NCBI GenBank assembly: GCA_041391765.1
Contig: JAWKNJ010000014.1
Span: 62,001-126,000, forward strand
Direction: 5' to 3'
Length of the DNA: 64,000 bases
DNA from: SHAN690 sp041391765
GTDB taxonomy: Bacteria > Bacteroidota > Bacteroidia > Flavobacteriales_G > Salibacteraceae
Shown: in pieces, positions 18,121 to 26,524 of the stretch
Numbering within the stretch: position 1 is the first letter of the stretch
Layout of the letters: each line of letters starts with the position of its first letter
Program-made: the position numbers and the translations under genes
Notes under the pieces: model-generated
Database searches by the model: none
The model's input: only the letters and a program-made list of their open reading frames with translations
What the model was told of the DNA's origin: nothing

Positions 18121-18564
18121 TTGGGTCAATATGCTAAAACTGACGTGGCTATCGAACAAAACATACTCGTAGCGGCAGACACCGTTCTGCTGACCAAAAG
18201 CAGACAAGTCTTATTGATTAAGCGACTCAACCTTCCATTTCAGAACACATGGGCCTTTCCCGGAGGATTTGTCGAGGACGATGAGGACTTAGAAATTGCA
18301 GCCTCCCGTGAGCTCTTGGAAGAGACTTCTATCAAAATCGAACCCTCTGCTTTGATCCAATTTGGCGCATTTGGCAAGCCCGGACGCGACCCACGGGGTA
18401 GAACCTTGAGTGTGGTTTATTACTCAATTTTGCCTTCCATTATCGATGGAAAAGCAGCCGATGATGCGAAGGATCTTGCCTGGTTTGATTTGAATGCATT
18501 ACCCGAAATGGCCTTTGATCACAGGGAAATCCTAGACGAGTTGCTAAGCTCGGTCACTTACTGA
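18121..18564 (+). CDS. NUDIX hydrolase, ADP-ribose pyrophosphatase-like
   Basis: Up to 147 aa. The Nudix box G-x5-E-x7-RE-x2-EE is complete (G49 to E68; GGFVEDDEDLEIAASRELLEE), though the final Gly is Ser. The sequence FGKPGRDPRGRTLSVVYY downstream is typical of the ADP-ribose-hydrolysing subgroup, also seen in NrtR-like proteins, but no winged-helix domain follows. No in-frame ATG is available: TTG at 18121 or GTG at 18145 (139 aa) must be the start, and GTG gives the better N-terminus. Divergent from panD and overlapping the 3' end of the convergent lipoprotein gene by 11 nt. Confidence 0.85.
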   Translation: MGQYAKTDVAIEQNILVAADTVLLTKSRQVLLIKRLNLPFQNTWAFPGGFVEDDEDLEIAASRELLEETSIKIEPSALIQFGAFGKPGRDPRGRTLSVVYYSILPSIIDGKAADDAKDLAWFDLNALPEMAFDHREILDELLSSVTY

Positions 18565-18748
18565 CCTTGCGCTCTCCGCAATCGTTGCAGTCGGAACCAA
18601 GCTGGCAGACATGTCCTGTCGAACCCTCGCCACCATCGTCACAAACCCCATCATTTGCGAACGGACAGGTGTTGTCGCATAATTCTTCGGAACAGGAAGT
18701 CAAGGTGACAATGACAACAAGAAAAGACAAAGCAACGGCTCGAACCAT
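18554..18748 (-). CDS. Small Cys-rich lipoprotein (copy B of a tandem pair)
   Basis: 64 aa from the ATG at 18748. An N-terminal hydrophobic segment ends in a lipobox-like VTLTSC (Cys about 19). The mature part is one compact Cys-rich module: CDNTC, DGVCDDGGEGS, then C-x2-GSDC-x2-CGER. Seven of the eight Cys lie in this module. The pattern DGxCDDGGxGSx(4)CxxGxDCxDCGxR is also in the gene directly upstream and resembles small disulfide modules in eukaryotic extracellular proteins. A longer frame upstream exists but overlaps the upstream gene and has no sense as protein. It starts 4 nt after the copy A stop. Confidence 0.75.
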   Translation of the reverse strand: MVRAVALSFLVVIVTLTSCSEELCDNTCPFANDGVCDDGGEGSTGHVCQLGSDCNDCGERKVSK

Positions 18749-18752
18749 AATT

Positions 18753-19019
18753 TTAGCGCTTAATCTTAATGACAACCCGCTTACCGCAGTCTTCGCAGTC
18801 GGTTCCGAAGTTGCAATAACTACTGGATGACCCCGGGCCACCATCATCGCATTGACCATCCATGGCGAAGTAGCATTCGTTATCGCATTTGACTTCTTCT
18901 TCGGTTTGAATTGGCTTTTCCTCCACCGGTTCTTCCTCCTCCTCGCCACCCTTGCATGCATGTGTACCCATAACAAGCGCGGAAACCATTAGCCAAACAA
19001 GTAATCGCGAAACCTTCAT
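18753..19019 (-). CDS. Small Cys-rich lipoprotein (copy A of a tandem pair)
   Basis: 88 aa from the ATG at 19019. A hydrophobic N-terminus ends in GTHAC, a weak lipobox (Cys22), followed by a Glu/Pro-rich linker and the same Cys-rich module as copy B: CDNEC, DGQCDDGGPGS, C-x2-GTDC-x2-CGKR. The C-terminus is basic (VVIKIKR). About 36 aa of module align with copy B without gaps, so the two are a tandem duplication. Periplasmic or surface location is inferred from the signal. Function unknown; calcium or metal binding by the Asp-rich DDGG segment is only a guess. An in-frame ATG at 19037 is an alternative start. Confidence 0.75.
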   Translation of the reverse strand: MKVSRLLVWLMVSALVMGTHACKGGEEEEEPVEEKPIQTEEEVKCDNECYFAMDGQCDDGGPGSSSSYCNFGTDCEDCGKRVVIKIKR

Positions 19020-19095
19020 AATGCTTTCAAGACGCATAATCTGATCTGAGGGTCAAAGATCGAATAATCAACCTTCACATATGTAATGAGGAAAC

Positions 19096-19103
19096 TATAT
19101 TTG
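19096..19103 (+). promoter_or_regulatory. -7 box of tRNA-Ala
   Basis: TATATTTG matches TAnnTTTG exactly and ends 10 nt before the mature tRNA 5' end. TTCA about 18-20 nt upstream could act as the -33 element. Confidence 0.6.
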
Positions 19104-19113
19104 CCGCCCATTT

Positions 19114-19187
19114 GGGGATGTAGCTCAGTTGGCTAGAGCGCTTGACTGGCAGTCAAGAGGTCGTGGGTTCGAATCCCATCTTCTCCA
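19114..19187 (+). tRNA. tRNA-Ala (anticodon GGC)
   Basis: A full cloverleaf can be folded: acceptor GGGGATG with CTTCTCC (one T-T mismatch), D arm GCTC, anticodon stem CTTGA/TCAAG with loop CTGGCAG (anticodon GGC at 19148-19150), T arm GTGGG-TTCGAAT-CCCAT and discriminator A. The third acceptor pair is G-U, the universal alanine identity element. The encoded 3' end continues CC but not a complete CCA. It reads GCC and GCU codons. Confidence 0.95.
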
Positions 19188-19192
19188 CCTTC

Positions 19193-19235
19193 GCCCGCAG
19201 AAGCTCCCAATCAAGGGAGCGAAGGCGGGCTTTTT
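19193..19235 (+). terminator. Terminator after tRNA-Ala
   Basis: Two nested stems, GCCCGC/GCGGGC (19193-19198 with 19225-19230) and GCTCCC/GGGAGC (19203-19208 with 19215-19220), followed by five T residues. It begins 3 nt after the tRNA 3' end. Confidence 0.8.
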
Positions 19236-19368
19236 AATGTGTGTTACCATCATCGACTATTCCCGTTGATGCGGGCTTCGGTGGAGGAACTCCACCTTAA
19301 TTCTTCCAATAAATGCAGTTCCTCTTGACCATGTCTGAGCATCGAAATGGACGTATCGTGTTATGATC
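19236..19368. other. Non-coding stretch with small hairpins
   Basis: Between the tRNA terminator and the GIY-YIG gene. It holds a short CCCG/CGGG stem near 19261-19275 and GGTGGA/TCCACC (about 19281-19297). No ORF or promoter is clear apart from CACTTTTG (19369-19376), a one-mismatch -7 box 5 nt before the next ATG. Confidence 0.4.
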
Positions 19369-19381
19369 CACTTTTGCCATT

Positions 19382-19630
19382 ATGACTTGGACAGTTTACA
19401 TCCTCAAATGCAATGACAATACATATTATGTTGGGTGCACAAATAATCTTGAAGACCGACTAAAGAGGCACGGGAAAGGAGAGGTTTACTACACATCCGG
19501 CCGCTTACCTATTCAACTGGAAACTCATATTATTTTTCAAGACAAATACATGGCGTACGATTTCGAGAAATATCTGAAGTCGGGCTCAGGTCGCGCGTTC
19601 ATGTTTAAGCGATTAGTGAAAAAGGATTAA
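19382..19630 (+). CDS. GIY-YIG domain protein (URI type)
   Basis: 82 aa, the whole protein being one GIY-YIG nuclease-like domain. It begins TVYILKCNDNTYYVGCTNN, where VYIL and YVG are the GIY and YIG strands, then LEDRLKRHGKGEVYYTSGRLP with the conserved Arg, and Glu in the EKYLK helix. Standalone short GIY-YIG proteins of this type are frequent in Bacteroidota and often lie near RNA genes. Nuclease activity is plausible but not shown for most. Located directly after tRNA-Ala; it may be mobile DNA in origin, which is inference. Confidence 0.85.
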   Translation: MTWTVYILKCNDNTYYVGCTNNLEDRLKRHGKGEVYYTSGRLPIQLETHIIFQDKYMAYDFEKYLKSGSGRAFMFKRLVKKD

Positions 19631-19638
19631 CGAATTCG

Positions 19639-19672
19639 GTTTGATCCAATTCTAGGCTAGATGGGATCAAAC
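19639..19672. repeat. Inverted repeat between GIY-YIG and transporter genes
   Basis: GTTTGATCC (19639-19647) and GGATCAAAC (19664-19672) form a perfect 9-bp inverted repeat with a 16-nt loop and no T-tract. It may be a weak terminator for the GIY-YIG gene or an operator for the sugar transporter. Confidence 0.4.
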
Positions 19673-19693
19673 AATAATCCCATGTCAATCATG

Positions 19694-19722
19694 TTGATCA
19701 TTTTTTCGAAGCACTATATTTC
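19694..19722 (+). promoter_or_regulatory. Promoter of the sugar transporter gene
   Basis: TTG (19694-19696), an 18-nt spacer and TATATTTC (19715-19722; seven of eight matches) lie 20 nt before the ATG at 19743. Confidence 0.5.
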
Positions 19723-19742
19723 CAAACTCTATTCCGTTTGAA

Positions 19743-20948
19743 ATGACCCAAAACCCAATGATCCGGTCCGCCTTCGCCATGCTCGTCATGCTGTTTTTCA
19801 TGTGGGGCTTCATTACCTCATTGAACGACATTCTGATTCCGCACCTTAAGGCTGTTTTCGAATTGAATTACACGCAGGCGATGCTTATTCAGTTCTGCTT
19901 TTTTGGATCCTATTTCGTCATGTCCATGCCGGCCGGATGGCTGATTGGACGGGTGGGTTACAGCAGGGGAATTGTCATTGGGTTGTCGATAATGGGTTTT
20001 GGATGTCTATTGTTTTATCCGGCTTCCATCGTGATTTATTATCCGCTGTTCTTGTTCGCCCTCTTTGTCCTTGCTTCTGGAATTACAATGCTTCAGGTTG
20101 CTGCAAATCCCTATGTGGCCTCACTTGGCGATCCAGAAAAGGCATCGAGTCGGTTGAATTTGTCACAAGGGTTTAATTCGCTCGCCCATACCATCGCCCC
20201 CATTTTTGGAACCCTTCTCATTCTTCAAGACCATTCTGAAGGAATGACCGTGGGTGTGGAAGCCGTTCAGCTTCCCTATTTGGCGCTGGCGGCTACGCTC
20301 ATTCTTCTGGCAATTCTATTTGCCTTTCTCAAGTTGCCATCAATTCAATATCAAGGCGAACAGACAAACATTGAATCCAGTATTTGGCAACATCGTCACT
20401 TGGTTTTTGGCGTACTCGCCATCTTTCTCTATGTCGGTATTGAGGTGTCTATCGGAGGGTTTTTGGTCAACTTTTTTGGTGAAGACCACATCACTGGCAT
20501 GAAGGAATCACTTGCCGGAAACTATGTTTCTTATTACTGGGGAGGAGCAATGATTGGCCGATTCATCGGTTCTGCCCTCCTGCAAAAAATGAAGGCGCAA
20601 ACGCTTCTGGCCATCGCCTCTGCAAGTGCCATGATCTTAGTGCTGGCCACGGTGCTCACAGACGGAAAAATTGCCATGTGGTGCGTCTTATCCATCGGAC
20701 TATCTAATTCCGTAATGTTCCCAAACATTTTTACTCTTTCTATCAAAGGACTTGGTGCACAAACCAGCCGAGGTTCGAGTTTTTTGGTCATGGCTATTGT
20801 TGGAGGAGCCATCGTACCTCTTATTCAAGGCATGCTGGCCGACCACTTCGGAGTTCAAGCTTCATTTGCCATTGGAATACTGTGTTATGGCTACGTTTTG
20901 TTCTATGCCCTTTTGGGACATCGACAAAACCTGACATCAAAGGTCTGA
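19743..20948 (+). CDS. Sugar:H+ symporter of the FucP/GluP MFS family
   Basis: 401 aa with 12 predicted membrane helices, inner membrane. Typical FucP-family features are MLFFMWGFITSLNDILIPHLK in helix 1, PAGWLIGRVGYSRGI between helices 2 and 3, and AANPYVASLGDPEKASSRLNL. It faces the GH78/GH28 genes and overlaps the GH78 gene 3' end by 12 nt. Since GH78 frees L-rhamnose and GH28 frees galacturonides or rhamnose-containing oligomers, a rhamnose or related deoxysugar is the likely cargo, but the family also moves fucose, glucose, galactose and N-acetylglucosamine. Confidence 0.9.
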   Translation: MTQNPMIRSAFAMLVMLFFMWGFITSLNDILIPHLKAVFELNYTQAMLIQFCFFGSYFVMSMPAGWLIGRVGYSRGIVIGLSIMGFGCLLFYPASIVIYYPLFLFALFVLASGITMLQVAANPYVASLGDPEKASSRLNLSQGFNSLAHTIAPIFGTLLILQDHSEGMTVGVEAVQLPYLALAATLILLAILFAFLKLPSIQYQGEQTNIESSIWQHRHLVFGVLAIFLYVGIEVSIGGFLVNFFGEDHITGMKESLAGNYVSYYWGGAMIGRFIGSALLQKMKAQTLLAIASASAMILVLATVLTDGKIAMWCVLSIGLSNSVMFPNIFTLSIKGLGAQTSRGSSFLVMAIVGGAIVPLIQGMLADHFGVQASFAIGILCYGYVLFYALLGHRQNLTSKV

Positions 20949-23666
20949 TTGAAAAGAATAATCCCCGGAGCCTACCTTTAACACAATCCGGCCTGATTCT
21001 TCGCTGATCACGCTGATATCCGGTGAATCGATGATCAAACGCCCGCTTTCAACCACAGAATTCGCATTAGATGTTGGGATGTACACCGTTGCGTCCGTAT
21101 TTGCTGGAATACTGATATTTAAATGATACTTGCCCTCGTCAATTCGCCATGAAGACTTAATTGGGCCACGAATGGAGTTATATGCAGCGTTTGCCCATGT
21201 CAAACCTCCTCCAGGTTGAGGTCGAATGATAATGTGCTTATATCCAGACCCATCGGATTCAATACCGGCAATGGTCGAATAAAACCACTCACCGACTGAA
21301 CCATAGGCATAGTGGTTAAGCGAGTTTGTGCTATCCTTATGAAATCCACTCGTGTCTGAATAACTATCCCAACGTTCCCAAATGGTCGTTGCTCCATTTT
21401 CAATATGGTGTCCCCATGAGGGAAATTTCGTGTTGTTTAGTAACTGATATGCCAAACCCAAATCGTACTCGCCCAGCACGGGCATAAGAAACTTGGTCCC
21501 GTGAATTCCTGTGGTCAAGGTCGTGTCGTGATTCCAAATGTCATTTCGGAGCCGTGCTCTATAACTGTCGATCAGAGTATCGGGTAACAAATCGAATGAT
21601 AGTGCCAGCAAATCAGCCGTCTGAGTATTATCCGTTGCAACATCTACGAACTTTTGAATGAATGCGTCTTTGATTTTCATCGACAGACTATTATAGTGTT
21701 GAGCATCTGGCTTGTAGTCTAAAACCGTAGCAATCTTGGCCATGAGATCAGAAACGTGCTTGTAGTATGCCGTGGTTATAAGCTCAATTGGAGTTTCGCT
21801 TTTCACGTTTTGCCAATCGCCATAGCTGCCGATGCCGCTGAGGTGATTCACACTCTTCGATTCCAGATAATCCATCCACAGTTTCATAGAAGGATAATAT
21901 TCCCTCAGAATCGAGGAGTCGTTATAGGCTTGAAAGAAGGTCCATGGACAAATCACCCCCGCATCACCCCAACCAGCCGCGATTCGATTGTACACTCTGG
22001 GCGCGGTACTCGGAAACATGCCATTGCGCTGCCCATCCACCACATCAACCAACCACTTGTTGTAAAATGCAGAAACATCCATGTTATAAGCAGCAGTTTT
22101 CATGAAAATCTGCGCATCACCTGTCCATCCCATGCGTTCATCGCGCTGAGGACAGTCCGTTGGCACATCAAAGTAGTTCGATCGCTGGCTCCAGAGCTGG
22201 TTGCTGTATATTCTATTGATCAAGGCGTCCGAACATTCAAACCAGCCTGTGCGAGGCAGATCTGAATGAACCACAATACCAGTAATATTTTCGGACGTTA
22301 GTTTTTCCGGAAATCCGCTCACTTCAATGAATTGATAACCATGGTAGGTGAACCGTGGTTCCCATGTTTCCGGTCCTCCACCCTTCAGAATGTAGGTATC
22401 AGTGCATCGCGCACTTCTTAGATTTCGCGTATGCAGCGTGCTGTCAGAATTGAGCTTCTCTGCAAATCGCATCACAATTGAATCACCCGGATTTCCATTA
22501 ACTTGAATCTTCGCCCATCCCGCAAAATTCTGACCCATGTCCACGATGTACTTACCCGATGAAATCTCAAAAATATGTTTGGGTTTTATCTCTTCCGTTT
22601 TGCGAATTGGCACCCCCGGATATCCTCCTAATTTGACCGAAAAGCTATCACTAATTTCTACTCCAGACCATGACTTATCATCATAATCAACCTGATTCCA
22701 ACCGTTCATTTCCAAACGCGCGTCATAGGTTTCACCGCCCTGCAAGTCTGCTTCCCGAATTGGTCCGTAACTTGCCTTCCAGGTGTCATCGGTGCGGATA
22801 GTATCACGATTTCCAGCTTCGTCTTCCATTATCATCTGAGCCTTCAATCGCAGTTTTTCGCCATACCAATATTGCCCTCGATCTGCCATATTTCCAGCAT
22901 ACCAGCCGTCTGCCAGGATGGCTGCGATCACATTTTTACCCTTTTTCAACAGTGCACTCACTTCGTAGGTATTGTAATCAACTCGCTTCCCATAGTCCGT
23001 CCAGCCCGGAGTGAAGTAATCATCGCCCACACGTTGACCATTGATGTAGAGTTCGAACACACCAAGGGCCGTCACATAAACCTTTGCTGATTTCACTTCA
23101 TGCACCACCTCAAACTCTTTTCGCAAATGGGGACTTGGTAGAGGCTTGTATTGTTTTGCCTTTTCGATTTGGTTTGCCCAAGGTTTAACTTCGATGCCTC
23201 TGTCATTCCAAGCTTCATCAAATCCTATCCATTGAGCAACCCAATCTGTTTCTTGAAGGAGTCCGACTGACCAATGATTCACTTTACTCCACTCAGAAAC
23301 TTGATCCGATTCATCCCAAATCCTCACCTTCCAAAAACACATGACTCCAGAACCAAGAGAGGCTCCTGCGTAGCGAATGTTGGCCGATTCATCAGTAAAT
23401 ATCTTCCCCGAATCCCACAAATCAATGACATCCTTATCGAGTTGAGCCTGAGTAGATGCCACCTGAATTTGATACGCGATTTGCCGTCTTGACCTTCCTT
23501 CCCCTTGAAGGATCCACGTCAATCTTGGACTCACGTCATCAATTCCCAAAGGATTCTGACGGAAGTCACAGCGCAGATTCACCGGTAATAAATCGGTTCT
23601 TGGTTCTCCACATCCAGAAATTAGGAGCAACAAGGCATAGAATTTTAGAAATCGTTGAATTGTCAA
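20937..23666 (-). CDS. Alpha-L-rhamnosidase, GH78 (lipoprotein)
   Basis: 909 aa. Lipoprotein signal with LLISGC (Cys19). The order is that of GH78 enzymes: N-terminal beta domains (about 30-170), a carbohydrate-binding-like jelly roll (ALGVFELYINGQRVGDDYFTPGWTDY), then the (alpha/alpha)6 barrel with DCPQRDERMGWTGDAQ near 503-520 that carries the general acid Glu, and TIWERWDS later. It hydrolyses terminal alpha-L-rhamnose from rhamnogalacturonan or glycosides. Last gene of the run CBM9-like - GH28 - small secreted protein - GH78; overlaps the upstream gene by 4 nt. Probably tethered to a membrane, facing the periplasm or outside. Confidence 0.93.
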   Translation of the reverse strand: MTIQRFLKFYALLLLISGCGEPRTDLLPVNLRCDFRQNPLGIDDVSPRLTWILQGEGRSRRQIAYQIQVASTQAQLDKDVIDLWDSGKIFTDESANIRYAGASLGSGVMCFWKVRIWDESDQVSEWSKVNHWSVGLLQETDWVAQWIGFDEAWNDRGIEVKPWANQIEKAKQYKPLPSPHLRKEFEVVHEVKSAKVYVTALGVFELYINGQRVGDDYFTPGWTDYGKRVDYNTYEVSALLKKGKNVIAAILADGWYAGNMADRGQYWYGEKLRLKAQMIMEDEAGNRDTIRTDDTWKASYGPIREADLQGGETYDARLEMNGWNQVDYDDKSWSGVEISDSFSVKLGGYPGVPIRKTEEIKPKHIFEISSGKYIVDMGQNFAGWAKIQVNGNPGDSIVMRFAEKLNSDSTLHTRNLRSARCTDTYILKGGGPETWEPRFTYHGYQFIEVSGFPEKLTSENITGIVVHSDLPRTGWFECSDALINRIYSNQLWSQRSNYFDVPTDCPQRDERMGWTGDAQIFMKTAAYNMDVSAFYNKWLVDVVDGQRNGMFPSTAPRVYNRIAAGWGDAGVICPWTFFQAYNDSSILREYYPSMKLWMDYLESKSVNHLSGIGSYGDWQNVKSETPIELITTAYYKHVSDLMAKIATVLDYKPDAQHYNSLSMKIKDAFIQKFVDVATDNTQTADLLALSFDLLPDTLIDSYRARLRNDIWNHDTTLTTGIHGTKFLMPVLGEYDLGLAYQLLNNTKFPSWGHHIENGATTIWERWDSYSDTSGFHKDSTNSLNHYAYGSVGEWFYSTIAGIESDGSGYKHIIIRPQPGGGLTWANAAYNSIRGPIKSSWRIDEGKYHLNISIPANTDATVYIPTSNANSVVESGRLIIDSPDISVISEESGRIVLKVGSGDYSFQSDL

Positions 23667-24151
23667 TGGTTAGACTTGATAAACTCAGCTGATTCTTTTA
23701 TCTGATATTCCTTACCGGTGATGCGGCCGTGGGTGATCACGTCCATGTCAACTTGCCAATTTCCATTTTCCAACCTATGTCCTTTGATGGTTCCTGCCTC
23801 CAGAAAATGAATTTGCGGGTCCATGCATCTACAGAGCTGCATATAGATGGCATTGTGTTGTTTCAATTCGGGTCCGTTCCATGAAAATTGTTCCGTATTT
23901 TCTACCAACTGAAACGAAACTCTTGATTCTGCCTTTGAATGATTTCCTTGATCTCCGGCATTGTCTGTTGCAAATTCAAATACCACGAAAGATCCTGAGT
24001 CAATACTATAGGAGCTGACTCGAAGCGAATCATGTTTTAAAATGCTGGCTTCAAAAAATTGGAATGACTTGCTTTCTGTAAATTCCTGCCCCTGCAATCG
24101 AACGGAAGTCAATGCCACCAACATGATTGATATGCCCGTCATTCTTATCAT
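23663..24151 (-). CDS. Secreted protein of unknown function in the pectin operon
   Basis: 162 aa with an N-terminal signal (about 1-21, ending LQGQ). Not recognised. The mature part has two Cys close together (QLCRCMDPQIHF) and a C-terminal half rich in charged residues with GHRLENGNWQVDMDV. The size and beta-rich look suggest one small domain. It overlaps the GH28 gene by 4 nt on one side and the GH78 gene by 4 nt on the other, so it is tightly coupled to both. A role in binding pectic oligosaccharides would be a guess from position only. Confidence 0.65.
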   Translation of the reverse strand: MIRMTGISIMLVALTSVRLQGQEFTESKSFQFFEASILKHDSLRVSSYSIDSGSFVVFEFATDNAGDQGNHSKAESRVSFQLVENTEQFSWNGPELKQHNAIYMQLCRCMDPQIHFLEAGTIKGHRLENGNWQVDMDVITHGRITGKEYQIKESAEFIKSNH

Positions 24152-25713
24152 CTGTCTGTAATTAAGATTGAGCTTTTGTCTTGCACCTCTTTGTCAATGA
24201 CTAGGACTTCTTTGCTTCGATCCATCGGATCTATACCATTCAAAAATATCTTTTGACTTCCTGAGCCACTCACGCGCACCATTGTCCCGACCTCGGTGGT
24301 TGGCCAGCTATTTTCAATGACTGTATTGCTTGTCTCATGCAACAATATTACCGCGTCCTTAGAGTCCTTCAAACCTTGGCTTCCTGAGAAATCTCGAATG
24401 ACTAATCCGTCAATATTTGACGTTCTAATTGCATGTCGCCACCCTTCTTCGACCTCTTGATCATTCCATTTGACAGTAAATCGTTCCAACAGCAGATTTC
24501 TCACATTCTCAGCATAAAATGCATCATCGGCTCGCTTGTCAATGTAATTCTCGGGATCCATCTTCAACTGAACATTGATGAATTGAATGTTCTCTAGACG
24601 CACCCCCTCGGTGCTCTCAATCTTGCTGGTTCCCATTCCGGTAGCCACAATATTTTCAAACCGAACATCTCGTATAAAGCCGACTCTGGAATTCGGGTAA
24701 CGCTTGGAGAGATAAATCCAAATCGGATCGGCATTTCCCCACCAATTGAAGTGCCTTCGAGTGCACTCTACTTTGATGTTTGAGAATTTCACGCGCTCAA
24801 CAGTGGCTCCGTCACGAACCACGATACTTAAACCTCGATTCGAATTCTTAACCACACAATTCGTGAATTCGATTTCCCGAAAATCGCCATGTGACTCCGT
24901 GCCAATTTTCAGTGCGGTCGATGAAGACTCGAGTGTGCAATTTGACACTATTACATTCTCACAGGGGAATTCTTGAAACCAGCTTTTTAAAACAATGGCG
25001 TCATCGCCAGTTGAAATCTGGCAGTTGGTGATGTTGACATCTCTGGTCGAATTGATATCAATGCCATCTGCATTGACCCCTTTCTCCAAAGAAGTGGTAA
25101 TGATCACACCATCAATGCTGACTCGTTCACACTTCAAAATGTGTATCGTCCAAACCGAAGACTCGATGAATGAAACGCCTTCAATCTTAATGTCCTTACA
25201 ATCGACAAAGGACACGAGCCCCATGCTCGGATTTACTACGTAGTACATCTTCATTTCCACCCCGGCCTTTCGCGCATTTTCGGTAATATTCGCAATGAAA
25301 CCGTCTGTTTTCCTTAGGTCCTCATACACCCGCTTAGCATGTCCATTGATTGATCCTTTTCCTTGAATACCAATATTCTTGGCCCCATTCGCGTAGATAA
25401 GCATTGGACGAAATGCATACTCTAATGGAGCACGATAATCATCAATGTTTTGACTTGCGTGAATGTTCGCACCTGATTCAAGATAGAGCGTTACCCCATC
25501 TTTGAGCACAATCGTTCCTGTTTTATAGTCTCCAGCTGGGAAAACAACCCTACCTCCTCCCTGACTATAGCTGCTATCAATAGCGCTTTGAATGGCAGCA
25601 GTTGACAAAGTAAATGTGTCTTTCGATGCTCCGAAATCCTTCACGTTCAAATCACCGGCAAGACTGGTTTTGAACATTGTTGTAGCAATGAATGCGAAAA
25701 GCAATCTTATCAT
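24148..25713 (-). CDS. Polygalacturonase-like glycoside hydrolase, GH28
   Basis: 521 aa from the ATG at 25713, which starts a signal peptide (MIRLLFAFIA...SLAG); an earlier in-frame start would overlap the upstream gene. Right-handed beta-helix enzyme: it begins with the DFGASKDTFTLSTAAIQSAID motif of the N-terminal helix cap, then ADGIDINSTRDVNITNC (variant of NTDG), the catalytic pair in STGDDAIVLKS (about 235-245) and SHGDF in place of GHG. The C-terminal repeats continue to about 450. The motif variants suit exo-acting or rhamnogalacturonan-specific members. Located between the CBM9-like gene (7-nt gap) and the small secreted gene. Confidence 0.9.
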   Translation of the reverse strand: MIRLLFAFIATTMFKTSLAGDLNVKDFGASKDTFTLSTAAIQSAIDSSYSQGGGRVVFPAGDYKTGTIVLKDGVTLYLESGANIHASQNIDDYRAPLEYAFRPMLIYANGAKNIGIQGKGSINGHAKRVYEDLRKTDGFIANITENARKAGVEMKMYYVVNPSMGLVSFVDCKDIKIEGVSFIESSVWTIHILKCERVSIDGVIITTSLEKGVNADGIDINSTRDVNITNCQISTGDDAIVLKSWFQEFPCENVIVSNCTLESSSTALKIGTESHGDFREIEFTNCVVKNSNRGLSIVVRDGATVERVKFSNIKVECTRRHFNWWGNADPIWIYLSKRYPNSRVGFIRDVRFENIVATGMGTSKIESTEGVRLENIQFINVQLKMDPENYIDKRADDAFYAENVRNLLLERFTVKWNDQEVEEGWRHAIRTSNIDGLVIRDFSGSQGLKDSKDAVILLHETSNTVIENSWPTTEVGTMVRVSGSGSQKIFLNGIDPMDRSKEVLVIDKEVQDKSSILITDR

Positions 25714-25720
25714 TTGTGTT

Positions 25721-26518
25721 TCACTCAAATTCAAATTCGGTCCAAGTACCATCATCATCACCTTTACCATAGATCAACAAATGTCCACCATACTCACCGC
25801 CATCGGGATCACAATGGACAATCATCATACGGAACTTATTTCCGGGTTGAATAGGGGTCCAGTGTTCATCACCATTTCCCATTGTCTGTTTCGCGGAAAT
25901 CTTAGCCTCTAAGACATAGTCTGCCTCACTGCGATTCCACGGATTAAACTTGATGACATATTCGAACGCCCCCTGAGGCAGAGGAGTTTCCACATACGTT
26001 TGACGAGCATCTCCGTGGCGCCACCAAGCTCCATAGCTGGGATATAGCGAGTCAATAACAAAGGCAAACCCGTGATCGCCTGATCCAAATTCTTCGGCAA
26101 TGGTATCCATAGGATACTCAAAAAACCATGCTATGGCATCCTTATAGTACCAGCGCTTTGGTTGATGTTTAGATTCGGTCACATCATTGACATTGTCCTT
26201 AACCTCCGCTCCCAAGTACAGGTAATTTTCGTCCCAGGCCAAGTAATAAGTTGATGCCAGGTCAAGACCTGTTTCACCATCGTGAATGGTCAATTTGTTT
26301 CTCGCTGACTCATACCATGGTGATGATTGAACGCGTTCAAGGTTCCATTCTCCATCATTGAATGCCGCTGTCTTCCAATCGTCCAAATTCCCATCGATGA
26401 TTACTTCCTGAGAGAGTCTCGGAATTGTTTTAAAATCTACTGATTCTTGCGCGCCAACCGAAAATATCGGGCAGCATCCAGAAAGCACAAAAACTGTTTT
26501 CAAGATTGATAGAGGCAT
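25721..26518 (-). CDS. Secreted CBM9-like carbohydrate-binding protein
   Basis: 265 aa from the ATG at 26518, where a signal peptide (MPLSILKTVF...FSVGAQ) begins. A single beta-sandwich domain with IIDGNLDDWKTA, LAWDENYLYLGAEVKD and a C-terminal EAKISAK...PGNKFRMMIVHCD matches the CBM9/DOMON-type fold often annotated as sugar-binding. No catalytic residues are evident. It is the first gene of the pectin operon. An upstream in-frame ATG at 26587 exists, but a -7 box lies between the two starts, supporting 26518. Confidence 0.85.
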   Translation of the reverse strand: MPLSILKTVFVLSGCCPIFSVGAQESVDFKTIPRLSQEVIIDGNLDDWKTAAFNDGEWNLERVQSSPWYESARNKLTIHDGETGLDLASTYYLAWDENYLYLGAEVKDNVNDVTESKHQPKRWYYKDAIAWFFEYPMDTIAEEFGSGDHGFAFVIDSLYPSYGAWWRHGDARQTYVETPLPQGAFEYVIKFNPWNRSEADYVLEAKISAKQTMGNGDEHWTPIQPGNKFRMMIVHCDPDGGEYGGHLLIYGKGDDDGTWTEFEFE

Positions 26519-26524
26519 CGAGGC

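Noticed and set aside
18749..18976. Longer N-terminus for the second Cys-rich lipoprotein
   Set aside because: The extension runs out of frame through the upstream lipoprotein gene and lacks a signal; the ATG at 18748 gives a standard lipoprotein signal.
19236..19381. Integration site or second RNA gene after tRNA-Ala
   Set aside because: No integrase, no duplicated tRNA 3' end and no second cloverleaf was found; only small hairpins.
21756..22265. 169-aa plus-strand frame inside the GH78 gene
   Set aside because: Fully antisense to a well-supported enzyme, with shadow-like His/Ile/Pro-rich composition and no motif.
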